Assembly (NCBI RefSeq): GCF_041379045.1
Contig: NZ_CP166871.1
Coordinates: forward strand, 248,001 to 312,000
Direction: 5' to 3'
Origin: Thalassotalea ponticola
GTDB taxonomy: Bacteria; Pseudomonadota; Gammaproteobacteria; Enterobacterales; Alteromonadaceae
DNA: 64,000 nucleotides
In this document: positions 27,663 through 36,595 of the stretch, in pieces
Position numbering within the stretch: position 1 is the first letter of the stretch
Layout of the letters: each line of letters starts with the position of its first letter
Notes under the pieces: model-generated
What the model was told of the DNA's origin: nothing
The model's database searches: none
Seen by the model: the letters and a program-made list of their open reading frames with translations, nothing else
Made by a program: the position numbers and the translations under genes

Positions 27663-28850
27663 TCAAAAAATTAATGGCGCCAATAATGAACTAAGTCGTT
27701 GTAAAGCCTCGGCTCTTTCATCAAAAAAAGCGTATCGGTCGTATACGGCTTGCAACTTAGGTAGCTTATGATTGAGGCATAACTCAGCAATTTGCGGGGA
27801 GACTTTAATCTCTGCAGAAAGCAGAGTACGAGAGGTGCGACGAATATCGTGAGGTGAAAAAGAAAAAGAGAGAGGCAACTTTTTAAAGGCATGATTCAAG
27901 GTATCGGGGTAAAGGTGCGGTAGAACGCCTTTCTTTTTCGCTGGAAACACCCAGTTACTGCCATTAGCGAATACTCTTAGCTCGTTAAGCCATATGATAG
28001 CCTCGTTTGAGAGTGGGATATCAACAGCGCGTCGAGATTTATTGCGCTCTGCCGGTAGATGCCAGATCTGATTGGTCAAGTCAAATTCCTCCCACGGCGC
28101 GCCTAACAGTTCCATTTTGCGTGTGCAGGTGACAAAAAGAAGAGCGGACGCTAGGTAATTGGTGCGAGTAAATGATGGCGCATTACTCCGAGCGGTAGCA
28201 AAAAACATCTTGATTTGCTCTAAATTTAAATGCGTATCTTTGGGGTGCTCGGGGCCGCCAGCGTCTTTCGCGGTAAACGATAGGGCCACGTTGTGTCGGG
28301 TTAAATCGAGTTTGACGGCGTGTTTAAACAGGTTTTTAAGCAAATACAACACATCGTTGGCAATTGATGGGCGAGGGGGCTTGCATCTGGTGCCACGCTT
28401 TATCGCTTGCACGAGATCACTGATATGGAAACCGTCAATTTCGTTGATAAGCTTATGCCCCAATACGCGTTTGATGTCGTTTTGGTATAACGCAAGAAGT
28501 CGTTCAGGGTATTTATAGCGGTCAACAATTGTCGTTTGGTAGTAGTGCTCGAAGATGCTGTTCAGCGTCGAGCGATGCCGGCGCTCTTCACGTCGTAAGA
28601 TATCTTTGGGATCTTTATCTTGAGCAAGGTGGGTTTTGTGGCGTTTGGCCTGCTCTCTCGCATCCTTCAACGACAGTTCAGGGTAACGCCCTAGAAACAA
28701 TTTTCGAGGTTGCCCGTGATACTGATAACGAAAATAGAAGCTGGCGTTACCGGACTTGGCGAGTGAGAATTGTAAGCCGTTACCGTCGGACTTGCCGCTA
28801 ATAATGCACTTTTTTTTGATCCATTGCTTGATGAGTTTGTCGCTAAGCAT
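27663..28850 (-). CDS. Tyrosine recombinase (P4-type integrase), likely yicC-specific
   Basis: This intact 395-residue integrase has KLFLGRYPELSLKDAREQA in the arm-binding domain, the catalytic arginine in TCTRKMELLGAPWEEF, lysine region NKSRRAVDIPLS, SPHDIRRTSRTLL (H-x-x-R) and LNHKLPKLQAVYDRY (second H and tyrosine). It starts about 170 bases from a copy of the yicC 3' end (29018-29046), the normal position of such an integrase beside its attachment site. Integrases of mobilizable genomic islands are known to use the yicC 3' end. It probably inserted the element that extends to the left. Confidence 0.93.
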   Translation of the reverse strand: MLSDKLIKQWIKKKCIISGKSDGNGLQFSLAKSGNASFYFRYQYHGQPRKLFLGRYPELSLKDAREQAKRHKTHLAQDKDPKDILRREERRHRSTLNSIFEHYYQTTIVDRYKYPERLLALYQNDIKRVLGHKLINEIDGFHISDLVQAIKRGTRCKPPRPSIANDVLYLLKNLFKHAVKLDLTRHNVALSFTAKDAGGPEHPKDTHLNLEQIKMFFATARSNAPSFTRTNYLASALLFVTCTRKMELLGAPWEEFDLTNQIWHLPAERNKSRRAVDIPLSNEAIIWLNELRVFANGSNWVFPAKKKGVLPHLYPDTLNHAFKKLPLSFSFSPHDIRRTSRTLLSAEIKVSPQIAELCLNHKLPKLQAVYDRYAFFDERAEALQRLSSLLAPLIF

Positions 28851-28936
28851 AGAGTTTTCCTAAGGTTTAAAGGAAAGCGCCAAAGACAAAACGAAGACAA
28901 ACTGAGTACAACTTTGAGTACAAATTTGCTTGAAAT

Positions 28937-28999
28937 TGATGAGATAAATGAGATAAATGAGAAAAGAGACACATCATAAGCCCTTGATATATAAGGGCT
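28937..28999. repeat. Short direct repeats and hairpin beside the att site
   Basis: TGAGATAAA or TGAGACAAA-type repeats occur in tandem around 28938-28962 and again at about 29010, next to the attachment copy. A perfect 7-base hairpin AGCCCTT/AAGGGCT lies at 28979-28999 with a 7-base loop. These could be arm-type integrase or directionality-factor binding sites, which usually flank the core. There is no T-run, so a terminator is unlikely. Confidence 0.45.
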
Positions 29000-29017
29000 A
29001 TGATACAGGTGAGACAA

Positions 29018-29046
29018 ATGATTTCCTATTCAATGTTCTGGATCTG
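29018..29046 (-). other. Attachment site copy: 29-bp yicC 3' end
   Basis: Read on the minus strand, the 29 bases encode Q-I-Q-N-I-E-stop followed by GGAAATCAT, the same as the resident yicC end at 33219-33247. All six differences are at third codon positions and are synonymous; the 11 bases covering the stop and following sequence are identical. Homology ends just beyond. This is what an integrated element leaves when it brings a yicC tail from another host. It separates the integrase element (left) from the Zorya module (right). Confidence 0.88.
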
Positions 29047-29315
29047 AATATTTTGTAATTGCCAGGTTGCATTGTTTTATGAGGCTTTCAGCTTTCACTT
29101 AGGTGGTTTTGCTTTTCTGTGTCTACGGTTGTTTTTCGAATGTTCGCGGAAAATAGCATACCGTTGGCCCAATTAATCACATGTAATTTTACCTAGTTGA
29201 TTGCACTAATGTTACCAATAGGTCGCTAAACGACCTTGTGGCGGTAACGAAAATGTCTCAGGTATGGCCTAGTAGCTGCCTCTTCAAATTAATAGTTATT
29301 GCAAAACGCCGGTGG
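29047..29315. other. Short gene-free stretch behind zorE
   Basis: Nothing recognisable is present apart from AT-rich sequence. It is the left margin of the Zorya module, between the att copy and the zorE stop codon. Confidence 0.4.
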
Positions 29316-30449
29316 CTAGCGAGTATATTTCTGGAATTTAGAAAAGTTGTTTAACGCTTCTTGCGCCGAGAAAACATTCCAGCCTTTACTTTTTAAAACC
29401 GGTGCATTTGCTGAATTAATTATTACTGCAACTTTTTTTCTTGGCCAAGACAAATCAAGTGGTATGTTAACTTCATTATGCAGAGCAATTAATCCAAGTT
29501 CGGGAGCCGGCAAACTTGTTTGTTTACATTTCATTAGCAGACCCATTAAAGCGGTATCAGCATAACTAATAGCTTGTGAATAATTGGCCGTATCAAGCTT
29601 GTGCTGTTCTCTGCGAAGTCTATTGATAGTGACTACGTCATCTGGTTTTATATATAAGTGTTCATGATTTGGCTGTTTTTTATGACAATCGGCACAGACA
29701 ACCCTTAGATTTTTGATGCTGTTGTTTGATTTGACTCCATCAACATGATGAACGTGCAGAAGGTTTTTATAGTCAGAAAGGTTGATTCCACATTGCTCAC
29801 AGGTATGATTGTTTTCACTTTTTAGCCTAGATGAAATAGTCGGCCAGTCTGGTGTATATTTATCTACGGCTGTACTTTTCTTGGGCGGCAAACTACTAAA
29901 GTATGAACTATAAGTTTTGAAAAACTCCTCAAAGTTAAAGCGATTAAAAATTTCTTTTTTTTGATAACCACTAAATCCACCGTACCCTTGATAATTCAAC
30001 TTGCTTAAGCAGTTTTTACATACTTTTAAATCGGCCGAGCCCTCTAAATGCTCGCCACTCTGCTCACTTGTACCGTAGACTGCATAGTCCCCATCGGTAT
30101 TGTTGGTAACCTCATATCGCGGGAATCTTCCTGTATCTCGCATTAGATCTATAGTAGAGCATTCGGCTATGTGTATTCGTCTTCCTTGGCTTCCATCAAC
30201 TAAAACCGTATCGATGTCATCGCCTTGATCTGGAATATAAAGCATCACTTGGTGACCTTTATAATTAAGGACGCCATTCTCATGTGTAATTTCAGATAGA
30301 GAGATATCTTTATCAAGCACACCTGAAATGGTTATCCCAACATTTAGCTCACCAGCTTCCTCAAAGATCAAATCATCGAAATTTACAGAGCTGGCTCCCA
30401 TTTGCTCTACCGCATTGTGCAGTAATGACAAGTCAACATGTATTCTCAT
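29316..30449 (-). CDS. zorE: ZorE-like HNH endonuclease (type II Zorya effector)
   Basis: This 377-residue protein has a clear HNH nuclease domain near residues 215-255: C-E-Q-C, then LLHVHHVDGVKSNN and VVCADCH, giving both the zinc cysteines and the HH...N...H catalytic set. Another cysteine pair (CKNC) lies near residue 145. In type II Zorya, ZorE is the nuclease that acts with the ZorAB membrane motor against phage DNA. The start overlaps the zorB stop by one base. The C-terminal 70 residues have no recognised motif. Confidence 0.85.
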   Translation of the reverse strand: MRIHVDLSLLHNAVEQMGASSVNFDDLIFEEAGELNVGITISGVLDKDISLSEITHENGVLNYKGHQVMLYIPDQGDDIDTVLVDGSQGRRIHIAECSTIDLMRDTGRFPRYEVTNNTDGDYAVYGTSEQSGEHLEGSADLKVCKNCLSKLNYQGYGGFSGYQKKEIFNRFNFEEFFKTYSSYFSSLPPKKSTAVDKYTPDWPTISSRLKSENNHTCEQCGINLSDYKNLLHVHHVDGVKSNNSIKNLRVVCADCHKKQPNHEHLYIKPDDVVTINRLRREQHKLDTANYSQAISYADTALMGLLMKCKQTSLPAPELGLIALHNEVNIPLDLSWPRKKVAVIINSANAPVLKSKGWNVFSAQEALNNFSKFQKYTR

Positions 30450-31150
30450 TAACTTGTTTCCAGGATACGCTTTATTTGGATATGCGCGTTAGTGATGGCT
30501 CTAAAAGAAACTCTACGAGACTTTTCAGCATTCTCATTGCCAAATTCGTCGACTACAAGTCGTGACGATGAAAAGCCAACAGCGGCGATGTTTGCTTTTA
30601 TCCATTTGGTCTCACTTGGCACCAAGCCGTATAGGTATGCTAGTACAGATCTGGTTCTGCCCTGTGATAATCGCATATTGTTGAAGTAAGCTTCACTATC
30701 GGTGCTTGTGCTATTCCAGGCACTGCTCGTGTGCCCTTCAATACGCACTTCATCCATAGAGGCTCTGTAGGGTTTTAATACGTTTAGGTACCTAGGGAAA
30801 AAATCGTTAAGGATTAGTTGAAATTCAGGTTTTAGATCGATCTTTCCATTGTCGAACAACACGTCAGGTGACTTAAAGTTGAATGACAATGTTTCCTTAT
30901 CAATCTCTGCGCCCCACTTAGGAAGATCTGTTTCAAATTCTTGTAATAAAGCTTCATAGATGGCGACTTGGTTTTCTTGATAGGCAACGGCAACATCTTT
31001 AATTTTCTGACTTTCTTGCATCGTATGGCGCATAAAGACTATGGCAATAAACAAAAAAACCATCATAAGTCCAGCCATTAAATCAGAAATGGTAAGCCAA
31101 TGCTCTCCGCTTTCAGATATAGTCTTGTTTTCACCGAATATCGCTTTCAT
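30449..31150 (-). CDS. zorB: ZorB, MotB/OmpA-like stator protein
   Basis: This 233-residue inner-membrane protein has a short cytoplasmic start, one transmembrane helix (about residues 22-42, MAGLMMVFLFIAIVF) and a periplasmic OmpA-like domain. Asp23, just before the helix, matches the proton-binding aspartate of MotB and ZorB. The peptidoglycan-binding part has VRIEGHTSS and the NMRLSQGRTRSVLAYL segment. It should form the ion-driven ZorAB complex. It overlaps zorA and zorE by one base on each side. Confidence 0.9.
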   Translation of the reverse strand: MKAIFGENKTISESGEHWLTISDLMAGLMMVFLFIAIVFMRHTMQESQKIKDVAVAYQENQVAIYEALLQEFETDLPKWGAEIDKETLSFNFKSPDVLFDNGKIDLKPEFQLILNDFFPRYLNVLKPYRASMDEVRIEGHTSSAWNSTSTDSEAYFNNMRLSQGRTRSVLAYLYGLVPSETKWIKANIAAVGFSSSRLVVDEFGNENAEKSRRVSFRAITNAHIQIKRILETS

Positions 31151-32913
31151 TAGAATTCTGCTTTCTCACGAACAATTTTGTGCATGGCATTGGTTAGCTG
31201 TTGGTAATCCTGAGTAAACTTGCCAGCGATCTTACCAAGTGAGCGACCCATTTCATTCATGACCCGCTGAATCTCAGCCTGCATGCTTTGATCAATCAAG
31301 CCTAGCTGCTCTTTTACCGCTTCATCTGTTAAGCCTATTTGCTGTTTAACTGATTGCTCCATTGAGTCAAAAGTACGTTGGGCTTGGCTGATTTGCTGTT
31401 TAGCTGATTCTTCAAGCATTGATTGCAACTGTTGTTGCAAGCTCTCAGTTGAATTTACAAATGAATCACGGACTTTTTGTGTATCAGAAATTAGGTCGGT
31501 ATTGGCTTCTTTAAACGTTGTATTTAGTACTTTTGCATCGTCTACTAGTTTGGCAATCATATCCCTGAATGCGTTATTAAGGTCGGTGATGGTGTCGTCT
31601 AGGGTGGCTTTAATCTTTGCAGATTGCTCAGCTAAATAGTCCGAGGAGGTCTGCAAGCTTTCATTAGTACGCGCTGTGTTATTAGTAAACTCGGTGCCAG
31701 CTAAGTCTATTTCCTTGCCCATTTTTTCAGAGCTTTCGATTAGCTTAGTTCCAATAGCTTCGATGTTAGATTCGGTTTCAGACTTAAATTTGGTCAGTAG
31801 CTCTTCCGATGTGCTGATGTGTTTATTGATAAATTCGTCTGATTCAGTTAAAAGTCTCTCGTAATGCTTACTGGCATCGTTCACTGCACCGCTAATATCT
31901 GCTACTGTTCTTTCTACCTGAGCACGTATTTCAGGAACAGCTTCAACTGCCCTATCACGCATATCTTTAAACGCTTCTAGGTGGTTATCTAACTCTGATA
32001 TTTGATGTTGGTTAACCTCAAGTACATTTTTAAGGTTATTCATTGTTTCAGGAATTACCTGGGCTTCCTGACTTATCTTGGAGATAGAGGCTTCTGTTGA
32101 TGCGATAGATTGAACGCCGTGTTCATATTGTGCATTCATCTGTTCTAATTGCTGTTTATAGTTTTCCTGCCATTCAACAAGCTTTATGACAGCTTCATTT
32201 AACTGCTTAAAGTTGTCGCCGAATTGCTCAGTCAAATTGTTGTTGAAATCAGCTATAACCTGCTTCAACGCTTCGATTATTTCTTCTGTTGCCGACTTCG
32301 ATAGGGTATCCGCAAAATCCTGCAATTTTAGCCAAAGCTTTTCAGAGAACTCATTGAAATTCTTTACCAACTTTTCGTTTTGTTCCTCAAGAAGCTGCTT
32401 ATGTAGTTTGGCATTGTCATTGACATCGCCTCGCATAATTTTAAGTTGACCGAATAAAGTAGACTCCTCATTGCCTACAAGTGCCTCTTTTAGTGCGACA
32501 GTTTCTTTTACTTGAGTTTGTATAGCTCCAAGGATTGCTTCAGGAGATGCCACAGATACTTGTTCTATTCCTTGTTTTGGTTTTAATACAGGTGTTGTCA
32601 AAAGGGACTTAAACACTATTGAAGATAGCATGCCTACCAAGCTGGTGATAAACGCTGTTTTGAGGCCCGCCAACAAGGCGCTGATACTCTGATCAATCTG
32701 TGTATGATCAAACTCCATTAGGCCGATAACTATACCTACAAATGTGCCAAATATACCAACTGTGGTAAGTAAAGTGGGGGTATATTGGACAAACTCGTGA
32801 GCTTTATTTTGGCGAATCAAATATGTCGACAAAAAGAATACAATGACAATTAATAGAATTACAAAGCTGGTAAACAGCTCGGGATCGATAGTTAGCAACA
32901 GCGATTCGATCAT
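31150..32913 (-). CDS. zorA: ZorA, MotA/ExbB-like stator protein with long coiled-coil tail
   Basis: In this 587-residue protein, transmembrane helices near residues 12-33, 48-68 and 85-105 (TVGIFGTFVGIVIGLMEF; TAFITSLVGMLSSIVFKSLL) form a MotA/TolQ/ExbB-type core. They are followed by some 450 residues of polar helical repeat rich in Q, E, S and T, a long coiled-coil tail. ZorA tails reach into the cytoplasm and are thought to transmit phage sensing to the effector. It is the first gene of the three-gene zorABE operon. The family has this exact layout. Confidence 0.9.
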   Translation of the reverse strand: MIESLLLTIDPELFTSFVILLIVIVFFLSTYLIRQNKAHEFVQYTPTLLTTVGIFGTFVGIVIGLMEFDHTQIDQSISALLAGLKTAFITSLVGMLSSIVFKSLLTTPVLKPKQGIEQVSVASPEAILGAIQTQVKETVALKEALVGNEESTLFGQLKIMRGDVNDNAKLHKQLLEEQNEKLVKNFNEFSEKLWLKLQDFADTLSKSATEEIIEALKQVIADFNNNLTEQFGDNFKQLNEAVIKLVEWQENYKQQLEQMNAQYEHGVQSIASTEASISKISQEAQVIPETMNNLKNVLEVNQHQISELDNHLEAFKDMRDRAVEAVPEIRAQVERTVADISGAVNDASKHYERLLTESDEFINKHISTSEELLTKFKSETESNIEAIGTKLIESSEKMGKEIDLAGTEFTNNTARTNESLQTSSDYLAEQSAKIKATLDDTITDLNNAFRDMIAKLVDDAKVLNTTFKEANTDLISDTQKVRDSFVNSTESLQQQLQSMLEESAKQQISQAQRTFDSMEQSVKQQIGLTDEAVKEQLGLIDQSMQAEIQRVMNEMGRSLGKIAGKFTQDYQQLTNAMHKIVREKAEF

Positions 32914-33218
32914 GGTTTTCCTTCGCGATTAATTTATTAGAAATACAGCGCGATTTTACAATAATCAAAGTAAAAAAAAAGTAGGAGTTACATTTCTGCG
33001 AAACTTTTCCGTTAGGGGGAGGGGGGGACTGTAATTGTTCGAGGTGGTTGAGATAGTGTAACGATTTTTCTAGGTAATAAAGTTCTTGAATTCAACTAAA
33101 AAGTGCAATGTAACTCTCCCTTAAAATCTGAATCGCTTTTATAGAGTTTTCCGTTTACCTAACGAAGTATCACTGAGTCCCACAGCATATATGGCTTTTG
33201 GGGACTCAGTCAAAACAT
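32914..33218. promoter_or_regulatory. Upstream region of zorA with G-runs
   Basis: The stretch contains the promoter region of the Zorya operon and the right end of the module. A G5-A-G7 tract at about 33014-33027 stands out in an AT-rich stretch. An A-rich tract lies near 32972. No protein-coding frame is seen. No -35/-10 pair was close enough to consensus to call. Confidence 0.4.
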
Positions 33219-33247
33219 ATGATTTCCTACTCGATATTTTGAATTTG
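33219..33247 (-). other. Attachment site at the resident yicC 3' end
   Basis: The last six codons, stop and nine following bases of yicC pair with the 29-base copy at 29018-29046 (23 of 29 identical, all differences synonymous). It is the host-side junction of the accessory region. Confidence 0.85.
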
Positions 33248-34090
33248 TTCTCTCATCTGCTCAATCAGCACTTTCAATTCCACTGCAGCTGCGGTGATGT
33301 CGGTGTTGATTGATTTTGAGCCTAGGGTGTTGGCTTCGCGGTTGAACTCTTGCATCATAAAATCTAAGCGGCGGCCTTGGGCACCACCTTTTTTAAGGAT
33401 TTTTTGGGTTTCTTTTACGTGGCTAAACAGGCGGTCGATTTCTTCATCTACGTCCATTTTTTGTGCCATAAGCACCAGTTCTTGCTCTAGGCGCGTTGAG
33501 TCGGGATCGATGCCGGCATCGTTGAATTTTTCTTGAATGCGCTCGCGTTGCCATTTGATGATCTCAGGCATGTGCGCTTTTACTTTGGTTGCTTGCTCAC
33601 CAATGGCTTGTAGGCGGTCGGTAATAAGCGTGGCCATGTTGGCACCTTCTGATGCGCGGGCGGCAATAAAATCGTTAAGTGCTTGGTCAAAACCTTTGAG
33701 TAATTCGGCCGAAATGGCATCCATATCGGCTTCTTCGGCTTCCATTACGCCTGGCCAGCGCATAATGTCTACTGGGTTAAAGCCTTGGTTGCCGGCTTTG
33801 TCGTTAATCCATTGGGCACTACTTATCAGCTGTTCTGCCAATTTTTCGTTAATGGTTAAATTGCTTTTTGCCGCAGGGTTGGCATTAAAGCGCAAGCTAC
33901 ACTCTACTTTACCGCGGGCCAGTTGTTTGCGAAAACGCTCGCGTAGCACTGGTTCTAAACCGCGAAATTGTTCAGGTAGGCGAAAGTAGGTTTCTAAAAA
34001 GCGTTGGTTAACCGAGCGAATTTCCCAAATGGCATTGCCCCAGTCGCTTTTTACTTCGTGGCGCGCGAATGCCGTCATTGAATGGATCAT
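33227..34090 (-). CDS. yicC: YicC/YloC family endoribonuclease
   Basis: This 287-residue protein is typical of YicC in length and sequence: N-terminal MIHSMTAFARHE, WEIRSVNQRFLE, then the C-terminal DUF1732 part with GRRLDFMMQEFNREANT and the closing REQIQNIE. YicC proteins are RNA endonucleases; in E. coli YicC has been linked to decay of the small RNA RyhB. The 3' end is the integration site of the accessory region, but the reading frame is kept intact by the att sequence. In E. coli yicC lies directly beside rph-pyrE; here three genes intervene. Confidence 0.96.
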   Translation of the reverse strand: MIHSMTAFARHEVKSDWGNAIWEIRSVNQRFLETYFRLPEQFRGLEPVLRERFRKQLARGKVECSLRFNANPAAKSNLTINEKLAEQLISSAQWINDKAGNQGFNPVDIMRWPGVMEAEEADMDAISAELLKGFDQALNDFIAARASEGANMATLITDRLQAIGEQATKVKAHMPEIIKWQRERIQEKFNDAGIDPDSTRLEQELVLMAQKMDVDEEIDRLFSHVKETQKILKKGGAQGRRLDFMMQEFNREANTLGSKSINTDITAAAVELKVLIEQMREQIQNIE

Positions 34091-34223
34091 GATATTACCC
34101 TTGTGTTGTTAATCTAAAGGGCAATCGGCACGCCTAACGATATTTGATGTGTGCCAATTGCTACCTAAGATTATGCTACACCCGCGCTATTTGGGCAAAC
34201 GCTAGTTGGCTTAGTCGCCGTTA

Positions 34224-35912
34224 CTAGCTCAACCGTTTTGCAATGTGCTCAGCCACGCGAAACGCATTGGCGTAAATGGTATAGGTATAGGGTACGCTAC
34301 CTCCGGTGGGCATAAACGAACCGTCGGTAATATATAAGTTGTCGACATCATGCGCCTTACAGTTGCGATCAAGTACCGATGTTTTAGGATCGTCACCAAA
34401 ACGACAACCACCGGCTTGTAAATTTGCCGGCGGGTAGCTGCTGACCGAAGAGCTGATATTGGTTGCTCCCATGGCATGCAGTAGCGATTCAGCTTTGGCG
34501 CTTAGATATTCTCCTACCTTAATATCGTGGGGATGAGCACCAATGCGCACTTTGGCAACGGGGTCGCCCCATTTGTCGGTGGTCTCAGGGTCAAGCTCAA
34601 CAAAACAATTATCGGTGGGTAACCAGTCGTTAAATACTTCAAAACGCAGGGTTTTGCCAAAATTAAACGCCTCTTGTAAGTTGGTTTTAAGTTGCTCACC
34701 CCAAACCAACTCGCCGTCGTCGTTCCACTTGGTGGCGCCAGCCTTAGATATCGGGTTTTGATGAAATAAGAAATCAATGGTGCCACCTTTACTCGGTGCC
34801 CCAAAGGTTTTGTCATCGATTTTGTACCAGTCTTGTAACGCGCGGTTGATAAACGGGCCGACTACGCGAAGCTGTGCTTCTTGCTCTTTGCCGATGTCAC
34901 TAAAGACAAAATCTCCACGGCCTGTTCCGCCAGCAGAAAAGATCATATTTTTTCCCACTTGGTTGTTATTATTGGCTAAGCCATTGGCGTGTTTAGGCCC
35001 TGTAGATGCCAATAATAACCTCGATGTTTCAATGGCTTGGCAAGCTACCACATAAATGTTGGCGGTCACTTTGTGTTGGCGATTGTGTTTGTCGTAGTAC
35101 CACACGCCACTGACTTCCCCCTGTTCATTAGACTCTAATTTAAACACTTTACTGTGGGGGCGAATGGTACAGTTACCGGTGGCTACTGCGTGATTTAACA
35201 GAGCCGCACGGCCACTGCCTTTGGCACCAGAGGCACAGCCATAATTTGAACAATAACCTGAATACTCACAACTTCGACGACCCATCGCTGGGCGCGACAG
35301 TATGGCGCGTGGAACTGGAAAAGTGTGATAGCCGAGCTTCTTGGCGGCATCGTCTATCCAAGCCGATATTGGGTGCTCGGCCGTTGGCGGAAAAGGGTAA
35401 TCACTGCTGTGTGGTTCCAGATATGGGTGCTGTACCACTTTGCCCGACACACCAACAATGTTGTCGACCATATCGTAATACGGCGCTAATTCATCGTAGC
35501 TAATCGGCCAATCAGCAATGTTGGCGCCTTGAATGTCACCAAACTCTGATTTTAAGCGAAAGTCCATGGGTTTTAAGCGATGAAAATAGCCACTCATTAA
35601 ATTCGATGAGCCACCCACCATATTGCCGTTCCAAAAGTCCCAACCCGACTCGCTAGTCGCTTCGCCTTGCCAGTAGCTATTGCCGTTGTCGTCAAGGTAT
35701 TCCTCTTCAATAACGTGCTGTTCATCCTCAAGCTTAGGTGAGTAGGTCGTACGGCGACAGCAGGCTAACTCGTCTTTGTAAAAGTCACCTTCGTTAAGCC
35801 ACGGCCCTTTTTCTAAGACCAAAACCTGTTTACCTTGTTTGGCCAGCTGGTAAGCAACCGGCGAAGCGCCTGCACCACTGCCGACAATCACTGCATCATA
35901 ATTGTTTTTCAT
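34224..35912 (-). CDS. GMC-type FAD oxidoreductase
   Basis: This 562-residue flavoprotein of the glucose-methanol-choline family has the N-terminal dinucleotide fold VGSGAGASPVAYQLAK, the GGSSNLMSGYFHR loop, and a C-terminal GGSVPYTYTIYANAFRVAEHI segment with the substrate-binding end. It resembles large subunits of membrane-linked gluconate or sugar 3-dehydrogenases. It lacks a signal peptide but overlaps by one base the gene for a Tat-exported small subunit, so the pair could be exported together. The substrate is unknown. Residue C in RRSCEYSGYCSNYGC suggests a metal or disulfide site. Confidence 0.9.
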   Translation of the reverse strand: MKNNYDAVIVGSGAGASPVAYQLAKQGKQVLVLEKGPWLNEGDFYKDELACCRRTTYSPKLEDEQHVIEEEYLDDNGNSYWQGEATSESGWDFWNGNMVGGSSNLMSGYFHRLKPMDFRLKSEFGDIQGANIADWPISYDELAPYYDMVDNIVGVSGKVVQHPYLEPHSSDYPFPPTAEHPISAWIDDAAKKLGYHTFPVPRAILSRPAMGRRSCEYSGYCSNYGCASGAKGSGRAALLNHAVATGNCTIRPHSKVFKLESNEQGEVSGVWYYDKHNRQHKVTANIYVVACQAIETSRLLLASTGPKHANGLANNNNQVGKNMIFSAGGTGRGDFVFSDIGKEQEAQLRVVGPFINRALQDWYKIDDKTFGAPSKGGTIDFLFHQNPISKAGATKWNDDGELVWGEQLKTNLQEAFNFGKTLRFEVFNDWLPTDNCFVELDPETTDKWGDPVAKVRIGAHPHDIKVGEYLSAKAESLLHAMGATNISSSVSSYPPANLQAGGCRFGDDPKTSVLDRNCKAHDVDNLYITDGSFMPTGGSVPYTYTIYANAFRVAEHIAKRLS

Positions 35913-36568
35913 TAGCGCGCCTTGTTGTCTTTGTCTGCATCGGGTTGTTGTTTGATGTCGATGCGACCGTAGGCATCGAGTTCAAAGTAGCGTTTGCCGT
36001 TAGTAGGCATGGGAAAACCAGGCTTGTGTTGTAGCCATTGCCAGCCAATGCCATTGGGGTTTCCGCCGTATGCGCTTGGCGCTAACATGGCTTCAAAAAT
36101 ATAGGTAATTAATGTGCTTAGCCAGTTTTCACCCGCGCGTGATTTACTTATTGCCGTTAGGGCTTGTTGTTTATCACTGGTGCTTAGTTGATAAAACTCG
36201 GAGTTGAAGTGCTTGTTCGTATATCCATTGAGCCAGCCCACACCCTTTTTTACAAACTGCTTTTCAGCATCGTCTATGGGTTGCTCAGTCAGCAATAAAT
36301 ACAGGTAGTTAATGGCGTGAAATTCTTTTGCCCCAGGGCCTGATGCGGAACTTGGCAATAAATGCTGCATCACCTGATCTAAGGTACGCCAAGGCTCTGC
36401 GGTAAAATCAACGTGCGATACATGGTCTTGTGCCCAACTTAGCCTGGTGGCGCTAGCCGCACCTGCAGCAGCGGCGGTCATTGCCGCTGACTTTAAAAAT
36501 GCCCGCCGTGAGATGCGCTTTTTTATCGCCGCAGGGGTTTGATAGTGTTGCTCAAAAAAGGAGTTCAT
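35912..36568 (-). CDS. Gluconate 2-dehydrogenase subunit 3-like protein, Tat-exported
   Basis: This 218-residue protein has a twin-arginine signal: KKRISRRAFLKSAAM followed by an alanine-rich hydrophobic stretch to about residue 40. The remainder matches the subunit 3 family of gluconate dehydrogenase-like complexes (WRTLDQVMQHLLPS, PNGIGWQWLQHKPGFP). The family's small subunit helps export and anchor the flavin subunit, here encoded directly downstream. The operon order is thioredoxin-like protein, this gene, GMC oxidoreductase. Confidence 0.85.
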   Translation of the reverse strand: MNSFFEQHYQTPAAIKKRISRRAFLKSAAMTAAAAGAASATRLSWAQDHVSHVDFTAEPWRTLDQVMQHLLPSSASGPGAKEFHAINYLYLLLTEQPIDDAEKQFVKKGVGWLNGYTNKHFNSEFYQLSTSDKQQALTAISKSRAGENWLSTLITYIFEAMLAPSAYGGNPNGIGWQWLQHKPGFPMPTNGKRYFELDAYGRIDIKQQPDADKDNKAR

Positions 36569-36595
36569 ACAGAAACCTTGCTTTTATAATATCGG

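Noticed and set aside
28979-28999. Hairpin near the att copy as a terminator
   Set aside because: The stem is perfect but no T-run follows on either side, so it is more likely a binding site.
28691-29017. Minus-strand frame of 108 residues upstream of the intact integrase
   Set aside because: Serine-rich low-complexity product overlapping the integrase start and the att-side repeats; a chance frame.
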